DNA from: Hydractinia symbiolongicarpus | Lineage: Eukaryota > Cnidaria > Hydrozoa > Anthoathecata > Hydractiniidae | Length of the DNA stretch: 64,000 bases | Assembly (NCBI RefSeq): GCF_029227915.1 | Contig: NC_079886.1 | Span: 5,208,001 to 5,272,000 of the forward strand | Direction of reading: 5' to 3' | Shown here: positions 23,101 to 33,924 of the stretch, piece after piece | Position numbering within the stretch: position 1 is the first letter of the stretch | Layout of the letters: each line of letters opens with the position of its first letter | The notes under the pieces: generated by a model | What the model was told of the DNA's origin: nothing | Seen by the model: the letters and a program-made list of their open reading frames with translations, nothing else | The model's database searches: none | Made by a program: the position numbers and the translations under genes

Positions 23101-25276
23101 TTTTACGCAGGGCCCATACATCGACAGGAAGCCACAAATCTACGACGTTACGGCAAACGCTCCAAAAATTAATTAAAAAGAAGAAAAAGTATGCTCGTTT
23201 TAATAAAATCTCCAAATTTCTCGCATCGTAGTCGGGCTTCATCGACAATTTATTCTTGTTTTTCATGCATTATAAAAGAATAATGTAAATTCGGTACATA
23301 CCCATATAGTCTTTCCTCGCAACAAACCAATGAACAAACCCAACATATGTGAACAACACTGATGTCAAGATGAATATTACAACTTCCATCATAAAATTTC
23401 ATGTTTTAATTTTTGTTAAACTAATCTACATATGACATATTGTCTGGATATTGCGCTCTTTTTGTCCTTACATCAGTTTTTTTTTATAAATGTTCGGTTT
23501 GTAGCAGGGAAAGGTTAAGGCGCAACCTTCATTTATTTTTCAATTTTGACATTCTTCTCTTTTTAAACTTTTGTACAAATCGACGTCTGATATAATTACT
23601 CGATAAATTATAGATACAGTTTAGTAAATATAGAATACTTAACCGAATAGTCAATAGTGTATTAAACAAAAAATTATTGAAAAATTTTACCAGAGCAAAA
23701 ATATAGTTTAGTTTAGCTACGAAAATTAGCAATGAGTGGAAATAAATGATGCTTTGACATACAAACTAAATATATGAGGAATGATTTATTGAACTACCCA
23801 GTGAGTTGGAAAGGTATTATCATTAACGATTTACACACTCACAGGGTATCATTTAGTGCAGTTTATTTGGCATCTCAGAATCAAATGACAAAGTATGGAA
23901 AGATTACTTAATTCAAACAAGCGTCAAACAACCTTAAACGAAGCTAAACACAAATAGTTGCTTTTCGGCTAAAAAAAGTTTGCAAATTGGTTTTCTGAAA
24001 CAAACTTTGCACATGACAGAATTATTTTCTCACTTTGATAATTATCAGGCTGGTACTTTTTGAGACTTAATCTCCCTTGAACCTATAAAAGCATCTGCTG
24101 AAATTTTTTCTAGTCAATTTATTCTCTCATTTTAATTTTTTCTAGATGACAAATCACATCACAGAGTGTCCACTATCTGTCCTGCCATGTCCTTACCACG
24201 ATATTGGCTGTCATTTCAAAGTAAGTTACTGCAATAAATTTAAAGAAAGAAGAAAGTTGTTTTGGTTTCAACTTTTTATATTTGCAACTGTACAATATGT
24301 CTGTCTGTGAGCCAATGTAAAACCGGGAGTTTTGTAATCGAAATCGTCAAAAAAATCGCACCTATAATAATACAAATAACCCCCGTCAAAGCAGCTTTCA
24401 TTACTGCGTGTCAACATGCTGACATGAATCCACAAAAGAGCGATGTGGAAAAAAAGTACGGCGTACGACATAAAATTTAGAACAAGTTTAACAACTAGGT
24501 TTTTAAATTTTCTCAAATTCAGGTGCTGCGACTTAAAATGAGTTCCAATGTTGCTAAACTTATAAATATCCGCATACCTGGCACACCGTGTATTCCAGCA
24601 GACACACGACGTCACGCGGTCGTTGCTGTCTCTGCGACGTTGTTTTGCCAGCTGGTTTTCATATGTCACTGATTCTATGCTCGTTCTATTTTATGTTAAG
24701 GGTCGAAAAGATGTGTTGGAAGAACATACGAAATGTACGGTGAACGAACATCTTGCAATGGCTGTCGCGAAAGTTCGCGTGAATGAATCTCGCTCAATTT
24801 GCACCAATGGTTATTTTATCTGGCCAATAAAAAGATTTCGTCAGCAATTTGAATTAGCTCGAAATTCAGACGAAGAAATTGCTGTGTTCAGTCAACCATT
24901 TTACACTTCTCAATATGGGTACAAGTTACGTATAAAAGCATATTTAAACGGTCGCGATCGGGGAAAAGGCACTCACTTGTCCTTATATTTAATAATAATG
25001 AAAGGAGAATTCGATGCCTTATTGGAATGGCCGTTCAATCAAAAAATAACTTTTTATTTGCTTGATCAAGGGGAACATCGAAAACATAAGATACATCAGT
25101 TAAGTCCTAACCGTTCCCTGCCAAACGTTAGAGCTGTATTTAATAAACCGGCAGCCAAGGAAAACCTCGGTATAGGGAATCCAAGTTTTGTATCCCACGA
25201 AGCCATCGATGCCGGCGAATTTGTAAAAGAAGATACCATCTTCATGAAATGTGAAGTAGAGCCCTACTCAAGATGA
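17172..25276 (+). CDS. TRAF: TNF receptor-associated factor (RING, TRAF zinc fingers, MATH)
   Basis: Six exons join in frame to 354 residues: 17172-17347, 17570-17624, 20107-20211, 21133-21210, 24146-24220 and 24701-25276, each with AG/GT borders. Residues about 28-70 form a RING (CPICQLAF, ECGHRFCQSC, then LTCPLD), expected to act as a ubiquitin ligase. Exons 3-5 encode TRAF-type zinc fingers (CDWTGEL, HMKHC, CVNKC, HITECP, CPYHDIGC). The last exon is a MATH/TRAF-C domain: FIWPIKRF, QPFYTSQYGYKLRIKAYLNG, GTHLSLYLIIMKGEFDALL, WPFNQKITFYLLDQ. The family acts in the cytoplasm, linking TNF and Toll/IL-1-type receptors to NF-kB and JNK signalling. The protein is shorter than vertebrate TRAF4/6 (about 470-520), has few fingers and no evident coiled coil before MATH. 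Either that is real or an exon in the long introns was missed. Subfamily is not assigned. Confidence 0.9.
18947..19038. repeat. Four copies of a 23-bp tandem repeat in TRAF intron 2
   Basis: The unit AACTCTGATGCACTTCTGATGGC is repeated four times with 2-5 changes per copy. It lies inside the second TRAF intron. No coding or splice role is apparent. Confidence 0.8.
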
Positions 25277-26014
25277 TCAGAGCGCACTTTAAATGCATGA
25301 CGGTAGAAAACGAGTTGGCGAGAGTTCGCGTTATATGTTTGCAATTAAAACTTTGACTAGAAGTCCGAATATGACTTTCGATACACATTACTTACGCATT
25401 TAAACATCATAACATTGTAAGATATATTATTCTTGAGTGTTACCACTGTATATTTAAAAAAAGAACATCAGAAAGTTTCATGAAAATTATTCCAACGGTT
25501 TTTATTTTTAAATTGAAATTTTAAATGGAATTTGTTTTATTTAAGGAATCTTAAAGGAGCGAAATGTGCTTATAAAAAGATGTTACTTTGACTTTTTACA
25601 AATATTGGCACTGTCTTTTCATCATTTATGGGTCATCCAACCCAGGGTATGTCTACTCAGCTCCATAACTTTTCAAGGTATCTCTACTTACCCCCTGTAA
25701 GGCAGTAACTTCATTAGAGAAATAGGGAAATGTTACTTCTGGCACAATCGCGTGCGTGCAATGCCGTGACGTCACAGCACAGTCCTTATTATTCCAGCAC
25801 CATCCGATACCATCCCATATTAATCTACATAAGACCTAGTATTCACTACAGATGACGTCATCAAAAGTAGATAAAAAGACCTTCCACATCTCTAACACAA
25901 TTTACTATAATGTTCTACACACATACAGGGGAAATTCCCCAAGGGAAATAACTGTGTTAGTTTTGAGCAAAATGAAATCCTCCGACAATGCAAAATTTCT
26001 ATATAATAAAGAGA
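25277..26014. other. 3' flank of TRAF and left edge of the Polinton
   Basis: No gene seen. It should contain the TRAF 3' UTR, although I find no exact AATAAA soon after the stop. Somewhere here the Polinton begins, but I could not find a terminal inverted repeat matching sequence near 35200-35400. The small open frame at 25852-26046 overlaps the first Polinton gene in another frame and is not supported. Confidence 0.4.
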
Positions 26015-26161
26015 ATGGATTCATATACTGTCAAACAATTACGTGATATTGCAAAAGGTCGTGGATTAACAGGGTATTATAGACTACGTGAAGCCGAATT
26101 AATTACCTTCTTTATTTACCACAGGGGTCACCCAGAAGGGGTGGACAATGAAAACCCATAA
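26015..26161 (+). CDS. Polinton small SAP/Rho-N-like protein
   Basis: An ATG opens a 48-residue frame ending in TAA at 26159. It begins MDSYTVKQLRDIAKGRGLTG and continues YYRLREAELITFF, the helix-extended-helix look of a SAP or Rho-N-type nucleic-acid-binding motif. In related elements a module of this kind sits at the N-terminus of the large polymerase polyprotein. Here it is 23 bp upstream of, and in a different frame from, the next frame, so it is either a short separate gene or a piece cut off by a frameshift. Confidence 0.55.
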   Translation: MDSYTVKQLRDIAKGRGLTGYYRLREAELITFFIYHRGHPEGVDNENP

Positions 26162-26184
26162 GGCCTGTAACCATACTACCAACG

Positions 26185-29100
26185 ATGGAAGCCATGGATG
26201 TCTTCAAGAAACAGGAAATGTCGAAAAATCGATCGATTGTGAAATCAAAGATGCAGGAATGGTACAACTGGATAGTTGATGCCGTCCCAAATCCCATAAA
26301 AGAAGGGGTCAAGGGTACTTATGCAGCATTCAAACACAAAGTGATGGAGCTCTATAACAGGGTAGCAAACACAAGACCTACGCTCCATGATGAAGTCGAA
26401 CAGGAGGCTAACGAGGGCTATCTACATGAACGGCTGGGGAAAGATTTTACACCACAGGAGCATAAGCATGCTCTTCACAGGACTTTTAGGAGTTTCCGAA
26501 TTACCGGTATAGGAAATGCCGATGTTGATGGGCATAACAAGATGGTGCGGCCAAACGTTAAAACCTTAGTTGAGGGGCAAGTAGAAGATAAGGGATCAGC
26601 GAAAGGTACAGCTGTCGCTATGGATAATGTGGAAAAAAAAAAACAAATATAGAGGGGGCTAATGGTGAGGAATACATCGAGGTGAAAATGGTCTTCCATA
26701 GCAATATGGCCTCAGTATTTCAGGTTAACGACGTAGATGACATGCTGAAAAGGAAGTTTGCCCAGGTAAAAACAAATGTGGAAAATCCTGCGGTACCCCA
26801 AAGCGGCTTCACAATATTTCAAACCCTATACCTCGACGTAGACTTCCACAAGCTACGCCTGACAAAAGGCTCATCATATATCGAACTACCCAAATGGGTG
26901 GCATCCAAGAAGGTTGTCATTAATTCAATAAATAAGGATGAAGAGTGTTTCAAATGGACCATTATAGCATCACTCCATCATGAGGAGATAGGGAAGAACC
27001 CAAATAGAATTTCCCAGATGAAACCCTACGTAGGCCTTTATAATTGGGATGGTATAGAGTACCCAACAAGTAACAAATCCATCTACAAATTCGAGGCGAA
27101 CAATCTCAACATTGCAGTGAAAGTCCTCTATATAAATGGAACATCCTACGCCGATCTGTGCACAACAGGCGTACCAAGGTGGTGACTCTATTGTACATCA
27201 CCGATGATAAAAATAACCACTATACGGCAGTCAAAAGTCCTCCTGGCTCCTGTGCAAGGAGATTTCAAAGAATAGGAACCCAATGCATTTCTGCCTGAAT
27301 TGTCTAACGGGTTTTTCAACAACTGAATTGAGGGATCAGCATTACAGGTACTGCACCGATCACGAGGCAGTTAAAATTACGGTGCCAACGAAGGCCGAAA
27401 AATTGCTATACTACAGAGATAGCCATCAGCAATTCAAGGTACCCTTTGCCATCTATGCAGATTTCGATAGTCTGCTAGTCCCAGTAGAGGATGCAAGGGA
27501 TGCCTATGGGGATGTACCGGATCCCCTGAAAGTCTATAGGGGTGAAAAATGCGTTACCGGCTTCGTTAACCATTTCTAGAATGAGGTGAAACGTCTCTAT
27601 AATACCTACCTGCAGCAACCCATTTTGCCTCTAACCGAGGTCCTAAAAAGGGAACATTACGAGGCATCAAAATGCCATATCTGCATGACGCCGTTCGATG
27701 ACGGCAAGAATAACCGTAAGGTCAGGGACCATTGTCACTATACCGGGCTATATAGGGGTGCAGCACATAATAGCTGTAATCTCAAATATAAGATACCAAG
27801 CCACATCCCTGTCATCTTTCACAATCTTTCTAGGTATGACGCACATCTGTTCATAAGGGAACTGGGTGAGAAGTATAACACCCAGGACATTGGTTGTATT
27901 GCCGAAAACACGGAGAAATATATCAGCTTCAACGTGAAAATTAAGGTACCCCTTGGAGGTATGGGATATAGCAATGGCGAGACCTATAAGACTCTAAAAA
28001 TCAGGTTCATAGATTCCTGCCGATTCATGGCATCATCGCTGGACAAATTCGCAAGCAACCTCAGTGATGAGCAGTGTAAAAATCTCCGTTGGTTTTTCAC
28101 CGAGGATGACACGTTTAAATTCATGCGCAGAAAGGCCGTGTACCCCTATGAGTACATGGATGGATGGCAGCGATTTGAGGAGACAGAGTTACCTCCGAAG
28201 GAGGCATTCTACAGCAAGCTTAATATGGATGGGATAAGCGATGAGGATTATCAATACGGTAAAAAGGTATAGAATTTTATTACCCCTGAGAGTGATGATG
28301 TTAACATGGGGGACTACCGGGATGTTACCTGACAACAGACGCCCTGCTATTAGCCGACGTCTTCGAGACATTTCGAGGTGTCTGCCTGAACAAATACAAG
28401 CTTGATCCCACCTATTTCTACTCCGCACATTGCATAGACTGGAAGGCAACCCTGAAATTTAAGGCTAGAGCTCCTTACGGACCCCGACATGCTCCTGATG
28501 TTCGAAAAGGGTATAAGAGGAGGTATAACCCAGGCCGTACACCGATATGCAAAAGCTAATATTAGGTACATGGGAGAGGAGTATAACCCGGATGAGGAGT
28601 CCTCTTACCTCCAATATCTTGATGCCAACAACCTATACGGCTGGGCGATGCGTCAAGACCTGCCAACGGACGGTTTTAAATATGTGCGGAATGTCGAGGC
28701 ATTCACTGAAAGGCGGTTCATCAGGACGCTCGTTGAGGATAACAAGCATGGGTATATTTTGGAGGTAGATATCGATTACCCCGAGGAATTACATGAGAAA
28801 CATAATGAGCTGCTGTTCCTGCCAGAACGAAGGACGGTCAATAACGTTGAGAAATTGATACCGAATTTGGAAAGCAAGTGTAAATATGTGATACATATTA
28901 GAGCCCTTAAAGAGGCTATAAAACATGGGCTTGAACTTAAGAAAGTGCATAGGGTCATCAGGTTCAACCAGAAGGCATGGCTGGCGGCCTATATCAATCA
29001 CAACACAAGGTTGAGAACAAACGCGAGGAACGAGTTCGAAAAGGACTTTTATAAACTTATGAACCTCTCGGTCTTCGGCAAGACCATGGAAAATATCAGA

Positions 29101-29756
29101 AATCACCCCAACATCCAACTGGTTACCAATTAAGACAAGTACATGAAGCTGGTGATAAAGCCTAATTTCAAGGGCGATAGTAGGTTCAGCAAAAACCTAC
29201 TGAGCGTGGAGATGGGCAAGACCGAGGTTAAGATGAATAAGCCCATCTACATCAGGCAGGCTATATTGGATATGTCGAAGATGGTCATGTACGAGTTTCA
29301 TTATGACTACATGCAGCCTAAGTACGGTAACAAGCTCCAACTCTGCTATGTGGATACGGACTCTTTTGTATACCACATCCGCACAAAAGACTTCTATAGG
29401 GATATCGCTAACGATGTTCAGACACGCTTTGATACAAGTGCGTATAATGCAGATGGTGGGAGACCTTTCCCCATAGGAAAAACAAGAAGGTTGTAGACCT
29501 CATGAAGGATGAATTAGGCGGCAAAATAATGACCAAACTCATCACCCTCAGAGCTAAGCTATATGCGTACAAGAGCCTTACCAAAGGTGGCGGTGTTTGC
29601 AAAGCGAGGGGTGTGAAGAGAAGCGTTACCGAAAAATCCATCACCTACGATGACTATCGGCGATGCCTGAGTGAGGCCTGTGTGGAAGAGGGCATAGATA
29701 TCTATAGGAGCCAGGTAACCGGATCAAATTACGACGCTTACCAGAGGTTAAAATGA
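26185..29756 (+). pseudogene. Polinton protein-primed DNA polymerase B, broken
   Basis: The parts follow in order across changing frames. First an N-terminal region (26185-26652). Then a linker with ECFKWTIIASLHHEE (26682-27185). Then a C2H2-like finger HFCLNCLTGF with HYRYC (27283 on). Exonuclease I-like YADFDSLL and exonuclease II-like NLSRYDAHLF flank an endonuclease VII-type cysteine/histidine cluster (CHICMTPF, RDHCHYTGLYRGAAHNSC). Polymerase motif A is YLDANNLYGW, motif B is the KDFYKLMN-SVFGKTMEN block and motif C is CYVDTDSF. It would replicate the element from a protein primer. In-frame stops are at 27577 (TAG), 28270 (TAG) and 29131 (TAA). Frameshifts lie at the A-run near 26635, around 27180-27283, around 28270-28489 and near 29490. 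The usual D-x-E of exonuclease I reads D-x-D here. Confidence 0.9.
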
Positions 29757-29849
29757 AATAAAATGGAGGCATGTCTGTATATAGCCATCCTATTTCCTTA
29801 TGCCATGATTGCCTATATACTTTTTCGTTATAAACGACTATTAATAAAG

Positions 29850-30350
29850 ATGGTTGATATTGCACAAGTATTCGACAATGCCCCCGCAGAATATGAAAAT
29901 ATTGAGAAGTCCATCGATAAACGAGAGGTTTTGAGGGAGGCTCTACGCAAGGGCAAGGGGCATATCCTGCCCAAAGAATGCACAGAAGGCTTTGTCAACA
30001 AGACCCCTGACGAGGCTATCAACAAGGTACATACAGAGTATGTACAGCGCGAACTTCAGGAGAAGTGAGAAAAGACCGCAAAAGCACTGTCAACCCATGC
30101 CATAAGTCTATATGCCAGCATGATAGGGAATTTTGTGGATATAGACAGTGTTGAGAAGCTAAGGAAAGATATTGAGGATGGCCCTATTATTAAAGACTCC
30201 TTCGCGAACTTATGCATACTGGTCTACTGTACCTTCGACAAGTATCTTGCGCCTATTTTAATTGCTGGGCATCCGGCCCGGCATATGAGCAAAAAGAAGG
30301 AGGCGGAGAAGGAGGTGGATACAGCGGGGCATCATAAGATAAATGAGTAA
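29850..30350 (+). pseudogene. Polinton conserved protein, one in-frame stop
   Basis: One frame runs from an ATG at 29850 (MVDIAQVFDNAPAEYENIEK) to a TAA at 30348, interrupted by one TGA at 30066-30068. Downstream it resumes in the same frame with ISLYASMIGNFVDIDSVEKL and a lysine-rich tail. It is charged and helical, with no catalytic motif that I recognise. Its position just after the polymerase and before a small membrane protein fits a conserved Polinton gene of unknown function, perhaps virion-related. An upstream hydrophobic extension from 29763 is probably not part of it. Confidence 0.6.
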
Positions 30351-30681
30351 GGAAGAGAAACAAGAAGAGAGAGTCATAACAAAGAAGAATGAAGGTTGTG
30401 TAGCACCCGGCAAGAGACTTGTCGAATGGAACCGAAAGAACAAGGCTAACTTACAGAAGAACGTGGGCAAAGAACCTTCACAGGATGATAAGGAAACTGC
30501 GGCAGGTTCTAGCAAGTCGATAAGCAGTGTCCACATCTATGGTGTTGGAGCGAAAGCTGTGATTGCTGTAGGTGTCGGAGTTTGGTATATGTTTGGAAGG
30601 GGCAAAAATGAGCCCAATAAGCCGGTGGATAATCCGGAGACTCAGCATGGTAAAATCCGGCCTATCCCCAGCATGAAATGA
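30343..30681 (+). CDS. Polinton small protein with one membrane segment
   Basis: The ATG overlaps the end of the previous gene by 8 bases. The 112-residue product has a long charged N-terminal half (lysine/glutamate-rich), then one hydrophobic segment (VGAKAVIAVGVGVWYMF), then a short basic tail. No stop or frameshift is visible, which is unusual in this element. I do not recognise the family; a single-pass membrane or capsid-associated protein is possible. Confidence 0.55.
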   Translation: MSKEEKQEERVITKKNEGCVAPGKRLVEWNRKNKANLQKNVGKEPSQDDKETAAGSSKSISSVHIYGVGAKAVIAVGVGVWYMFGRGKNEPNKPVDNPETQHGKIRPIPSMK

Positions 30682-30707
30682 ATTTTTGCTAAAAATGACA
30701 CTAATAA

Positions 30708-30971
30708 ATGGCAAAAAGCAAACATGATGAAAACATGGGACCAAAAGAGACCATGATTATTGATGCACTATGGGAGTCCGTCAGACTCGTCTCATACACG
30801 ATTCTAATCGCCATGGGCGGAAAGAAGACCTTGGGGGTTTCCAGGCCCGGTGCCAAGATAGATATGAAAGACGGCTTGAAACTAGCCGGTTACATGACGG
30901 CGGCGATACTATTCGACGAATACGCGATCAAGCAGGGATGGTACAAGAAGTCCCTGACATCTCTGAAATAG
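30708..30971 (+). CDS. Polinton small conserved-looking protein
   Basis: An intact 87-residue frame starts 27 bases after the previous stop. It has a polar start, then two mildly hydrophobic stretches (SVRLVSYTILIAMGG and KLAGYMTAAILFDEYAI) and a lysine-rich end. It is in line and on the same strand as the neighbouring Polinton genes. Function unknown. Confidence 0.5.
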   Translation: MAKSKHDENMGPKETMIIDALWESVRLVSYTILIAMGGKKTLGVSRPGAKIDMKDGLKLAGYMTAAILFDEYAIKQGWYKKSLTSLK

Positions 30972-31015
30972 ACCACCCAATGAAATTTCATTTGTCATAG
31001 AGACAAATAAAAATA

Positions 31016-31377
31016 ATGGAAGAAGCCAAACAGTGCCATAAATGTTCAAAAACCCTACCATTGAACCAGTTTAAGTCAAAGGGCAAAGGTCAACTAACAA
31101 AAACATGCATTCCCTGCCTAATCTTGGTAGGATTTTAAAAGGCCACGCCAAACGCCGCATTTACATGCAACCATAATACGAGTTAATAATTATGCTACAG
31201 GATCATATTCAAGCCCAATTTAATGAGGGGTACACGTGGGAGAACTTTGAAAGGCATGTCAATAATAGGGTACGCTTCAGATATGATGAAACTTTTAATC
31301 GCCCAACGCTTGCCGAGGTCACCAATGCATTACGGCGGGCACAATATGCCATAACAAATGGAGATCAAATGTTGTAG
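31016..31377 (+). pseudogene. Zinc-ribbon/HNH-like Polinton protein, broken
   Basis: The start encodes a zinc ribbon (CHKCSKTLPLNQF then CIPCL, two C-x2-C pairs) and stops at a TAA near 31136. Another frame from 31192 encodes HIQAQFNEGYTWENFERHV, which parallels AHIEARFTEGMTWENYG in the HNH gene at 32517-33180. The catalytic WHIDH is not preserved here. It looks like a degraded paralogue of that gene, with ribbon and tail separated by stops and a frameshift. Confidence 0.55.
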
Positions 31378-31884
31378 GATCTGTAAGCAAATATTAGCGC
31401 TACACAAGTATAAAATCAGAGGTAATAGTCGAACGAAAAGTTGCATAGACTGCCTTGATAAAGCCAAAAAGGGCGGGCGGCTCCTAAAAATAGGGACATC
31501 GAAGACGTTAAACACAAGCTGGATCCCCTTGCTATTGATAAGGAAATTAGGGGTGTTCAACAGGATGAAAACTATATCATCCTGTATGATCAACTCACAT
31601 ATAACATTATACCTCAATATATCGAACTTATCGGTTTCCCCGTTGCGGCGGAACCGGAGAAGGGAAGACTTGTTGAAAGGTATCACAATTCCCTGTGGTG
31701 TCTTCGGGGAAAATTGATATACAGCCTACCACCCCTCGAATACAAGGCTCAAGGGACTAAGCTTTGCCTTACCTGTCGGGGATTATTGGAAAACAATCAT
31801 GGCTGTGTATTGATATGTTCCTGTGCCCCAAAGTTCACGACAGGAAGTGGAGCAACTATTGAAATAAAATGTTGGATGTCGTAA
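31358..31884 (+). pseudogene. Zinc-ribbon Polinton protein of unknown function, frameshifted
   Basis: The first frame (ATG at 31358) gives another zinc ribbon: CCRICKQILALHKYKIRG then SCIDCLDKAKK. Around 31477 the coding signal moves one frame and runs to a TAA at 31882. That part contains DENYIILYDQLTYNIIPQYI, KGRLVERYHNSLWCLRGKL and a cysteine-rich end (CLTCRGLLENNHGC, CSC). The second part lacks its own ATG, so one frameshifted gene is the likely reading. It overlaps the start of the ATPase gene by 16 bases. I do not recognise the family. Confidence 0.5.
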
Positions 31885-32465
31885 GAGATCCACACACGGC
31901 AATGTTCACCGGCCCGACATCTTGTGGCAAGACACAACGTGTTTTGAACCACCTCGAAAATGAATACAAGGGTCACTATCACAATATCGTGATACTTTGC
32001 CCTACCTTACGGTGGAACAGTACCTATTTGGATAGGGCGTCATTATGGAAGGATGATTACGTGTTCCTGATAGACCCCGGAAATGAGCTGTTTGAATGAA
32101 TCCAAAAACTATCCTCATTCCTGGCAGGCGAGGATACGTTGTTTGTGATTAATGACGTCTTCGCTGATGAAAGCCTCGATAAACGTCGACAATCACTACT
32201 TGAATTGGCTATTTTGGGAAGGCATTGTAATCACAGCCTTTGGTTCTTGACGCAAAGCTATAGTGCTCTTCCAAAAAAATTGAGGAGGCAGAAGAAGCAG
32301 TTGTTTGCCTGGTACCCTCATGAGAAGAGTGACATGAAGCTGCTGGACAAGGAAACTAATATGATTACGGACTGGTCGGATATCAAGGTCGAATTGAAAA
32401 AATCTAAGTATACATATCTTTTCGTAAAGGTCGAGCACCCTAGGAATTGGAGAATTTTGGATTGA
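31869..32465 (+). pseudogene. Polinton FtsK/A32-like packaging ATPase, one nonsense codon
   Basis: A 198-codon frame shows Walker A GPTSCGKT near residue 16, Walker B-like TLFVINDVFAD near residue 90 and a sensor-like SLWFLTQSYSALPK. This is the layout of A32-type DNA-packaging ATPases of Polintons and large DNA viruses, which pump the genome into a capsid. The length is close to the usual for the family. One TGA at 32097-32099 interrupts it, and the frame continues cleanly on both sides, so a single substitution may have inactivated it. Confidence 0.85.
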
Positions 32466-32516
32466 GCACAATTTGTGTTTGTCATTAATGACAAATTAAT
32501 AAGGAGGAGACCAGAA

Positions 32517-33180
32517 AATGCACACATTATAAACACTTATATCTTCAGACAAGTTTAGGATCAAGGGGAATGGTCAACTAAATAAACAGTGTATCAAATG
32601 CCTGAATGTTATCAAGGCGTCAAGGGGGCGTACAAAGTGCCCCCCCACGAAAAACAGAGATCCCAATGTAAGGACTGCGGGGGGTGTCACATTTTCCCTC
32701 ATGAAAAACAGAGGAAACAATGCAGGGACTGCGGGGGAAGTCAAATTAGTCAAATTTGCCCCCATCAAAGGGTGATGGCCTATTGCAAAGACTGCAAGGG
32801 TAGTCAGACTTGCAAACATAAAAGGATAAGATCTGAATGCAAGGATTGTGGGGAGAGTCGGTATTGCCACCATGAAAAGCAGAAACGATATTGCCCCATT
32901 TGCGACCCCACTGGCCATCTAGCTCATAATGTAGGCAGCCGATGCCGCAAGGACCTGAAGGGAAACAAGGATCTCAGTTCCAGGGAGTATATCGGTTGCT
33001 ATATGGCTACACTGCAGGCCCATATTGAGGCTCGGTTTACTGAGGGTATGACCTGGGAAAATTATGGTAAAAAGTGGCATATCGATCACAAAGTACCGCT
33101 CAGGTACCGGGAAAATGGGGATGCCCAATCGTATGCCAAGGTTGGAAGGAGGTTATATTATACCAACACCCAGCCTATGT
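32517..33180 (+). pseudogene. Multi-zinc-finger HNH-type endonuclease-like Polinton protein
   Basis: It begins with a zinc-ribbon piece in another frame (FRIKGNGQLNKQCIKCL). From 32589 come five repeats of about 20-24 residues with the pattern H-E-K-Q-R-x2-C-x2-C-G-G. The C-terminal module has AHIEARFTEGMTWENYGKK, WHIDHKVPL (an HNH-type core) and RRLYYTNTQP. The open frame continues to 33311, but beyond about 33180 it runs antisense into the integrase gene and loses similarity to itself, so I end it there. Cysteine-repeat plus HNH proteins are known in giant viruses and large mobile elements; DNA cleavage is inferred only from the HIDH motif. Confidence 0.6.
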
Positions 33181-33873
33181 GTTTGATTGCTTTGCTAGGT
33201 TTCATGTTTATCATGGTATTCTTGGTATTGTTGAGACCTTTCACGATGCTATATAGGTGTTTAACCCAAACGGTACTAGTCTCGTCAGAAGCTAACTCTT
33301 GTGCATCTTGAGGCATAAAGAGCCTCTCCGCAAGAGCCTTGTTATAGGACTCTACAAAGGCTGTAAACGTATGGTGGTATTTGGTGGTGGATATCTTAAT
33401 TTCAACCCCCTTATCCTTAAGCAGTTTGGTTACATCCGAATTGAATTCGCTACCATTGTCACATTGGAAGGTTTTAGGGTAGTGTAAGGCTCCTGCTTTG
33501 TAGATATCCTTTATCATATCCGCGACCTCGCTGGCTTTGTAACGTGAGTCCACGTCAATGCCTGTCAGGATGTACTTGTAGGTTTCCTATACAACCGATC
33601 ACGGGGCATATAGAGCATGTCAAATTGATGCATTTCATTGGGTGTTGTAATGGTGAAGTGTGGATAATCAATCTTTTTAGGGCCTTTGATATCACGGAGA
33701 AATAAGAGTTGCCTGGATAGCCAATGAGTTACCAGCTTTTTGGAGAGACCACTCTCCTTTGCGAGTAATTTGACGGCTTTCCGTCCAATCCATAGATGTT
33801 CTGGGGTATAGTATATATTTCCAAGCTTTTCTGCTTCCTTCTCGCTAATGATATGTGGTGATTTTTCTGACAT
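33158..33873 (-). pseudogene. Polinton integrase (retroviral type, D,D35E), frameshifted
   Basis: Read on the minus strand, 33873-33565 gives an N-terminal helical region (KLVTHWLSRQLLFLRDIKGP) and the first catalytic aspartate in MHQFDMLYMP. After a frameshift near 33560, 33553-33158 gives FQCDNGSEF and FVESYNKALAERL. The aspartate and glutamate are separated by exactly 35 residues, as in retroviral-type and Polinton integrases. It would insert the element into host DNA. The C-terminal end stops abruptly in KAIKHIGWVLV with no chromodomain, where it meets the HNH gene tail to tail. Confidence 0.85.
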
Positions 33874-33924
33874 GTCTTTATTATATGTCAGAAAAAAACG
33901 TACGTTGTTACATATACTTGTAGG

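Noticed and set aside
24268-24669. 133-codon minus-strand frame overlapping TRAF exon 6 upstream region
   Set aside because: Lies between TRAF exons, antisense, with no motif.
28189-30025. Several minus-strand frames of 60-110 codons across the Polinton polymerase
   Set aside because: Shadows of the plus-strand polymerase and small genes.
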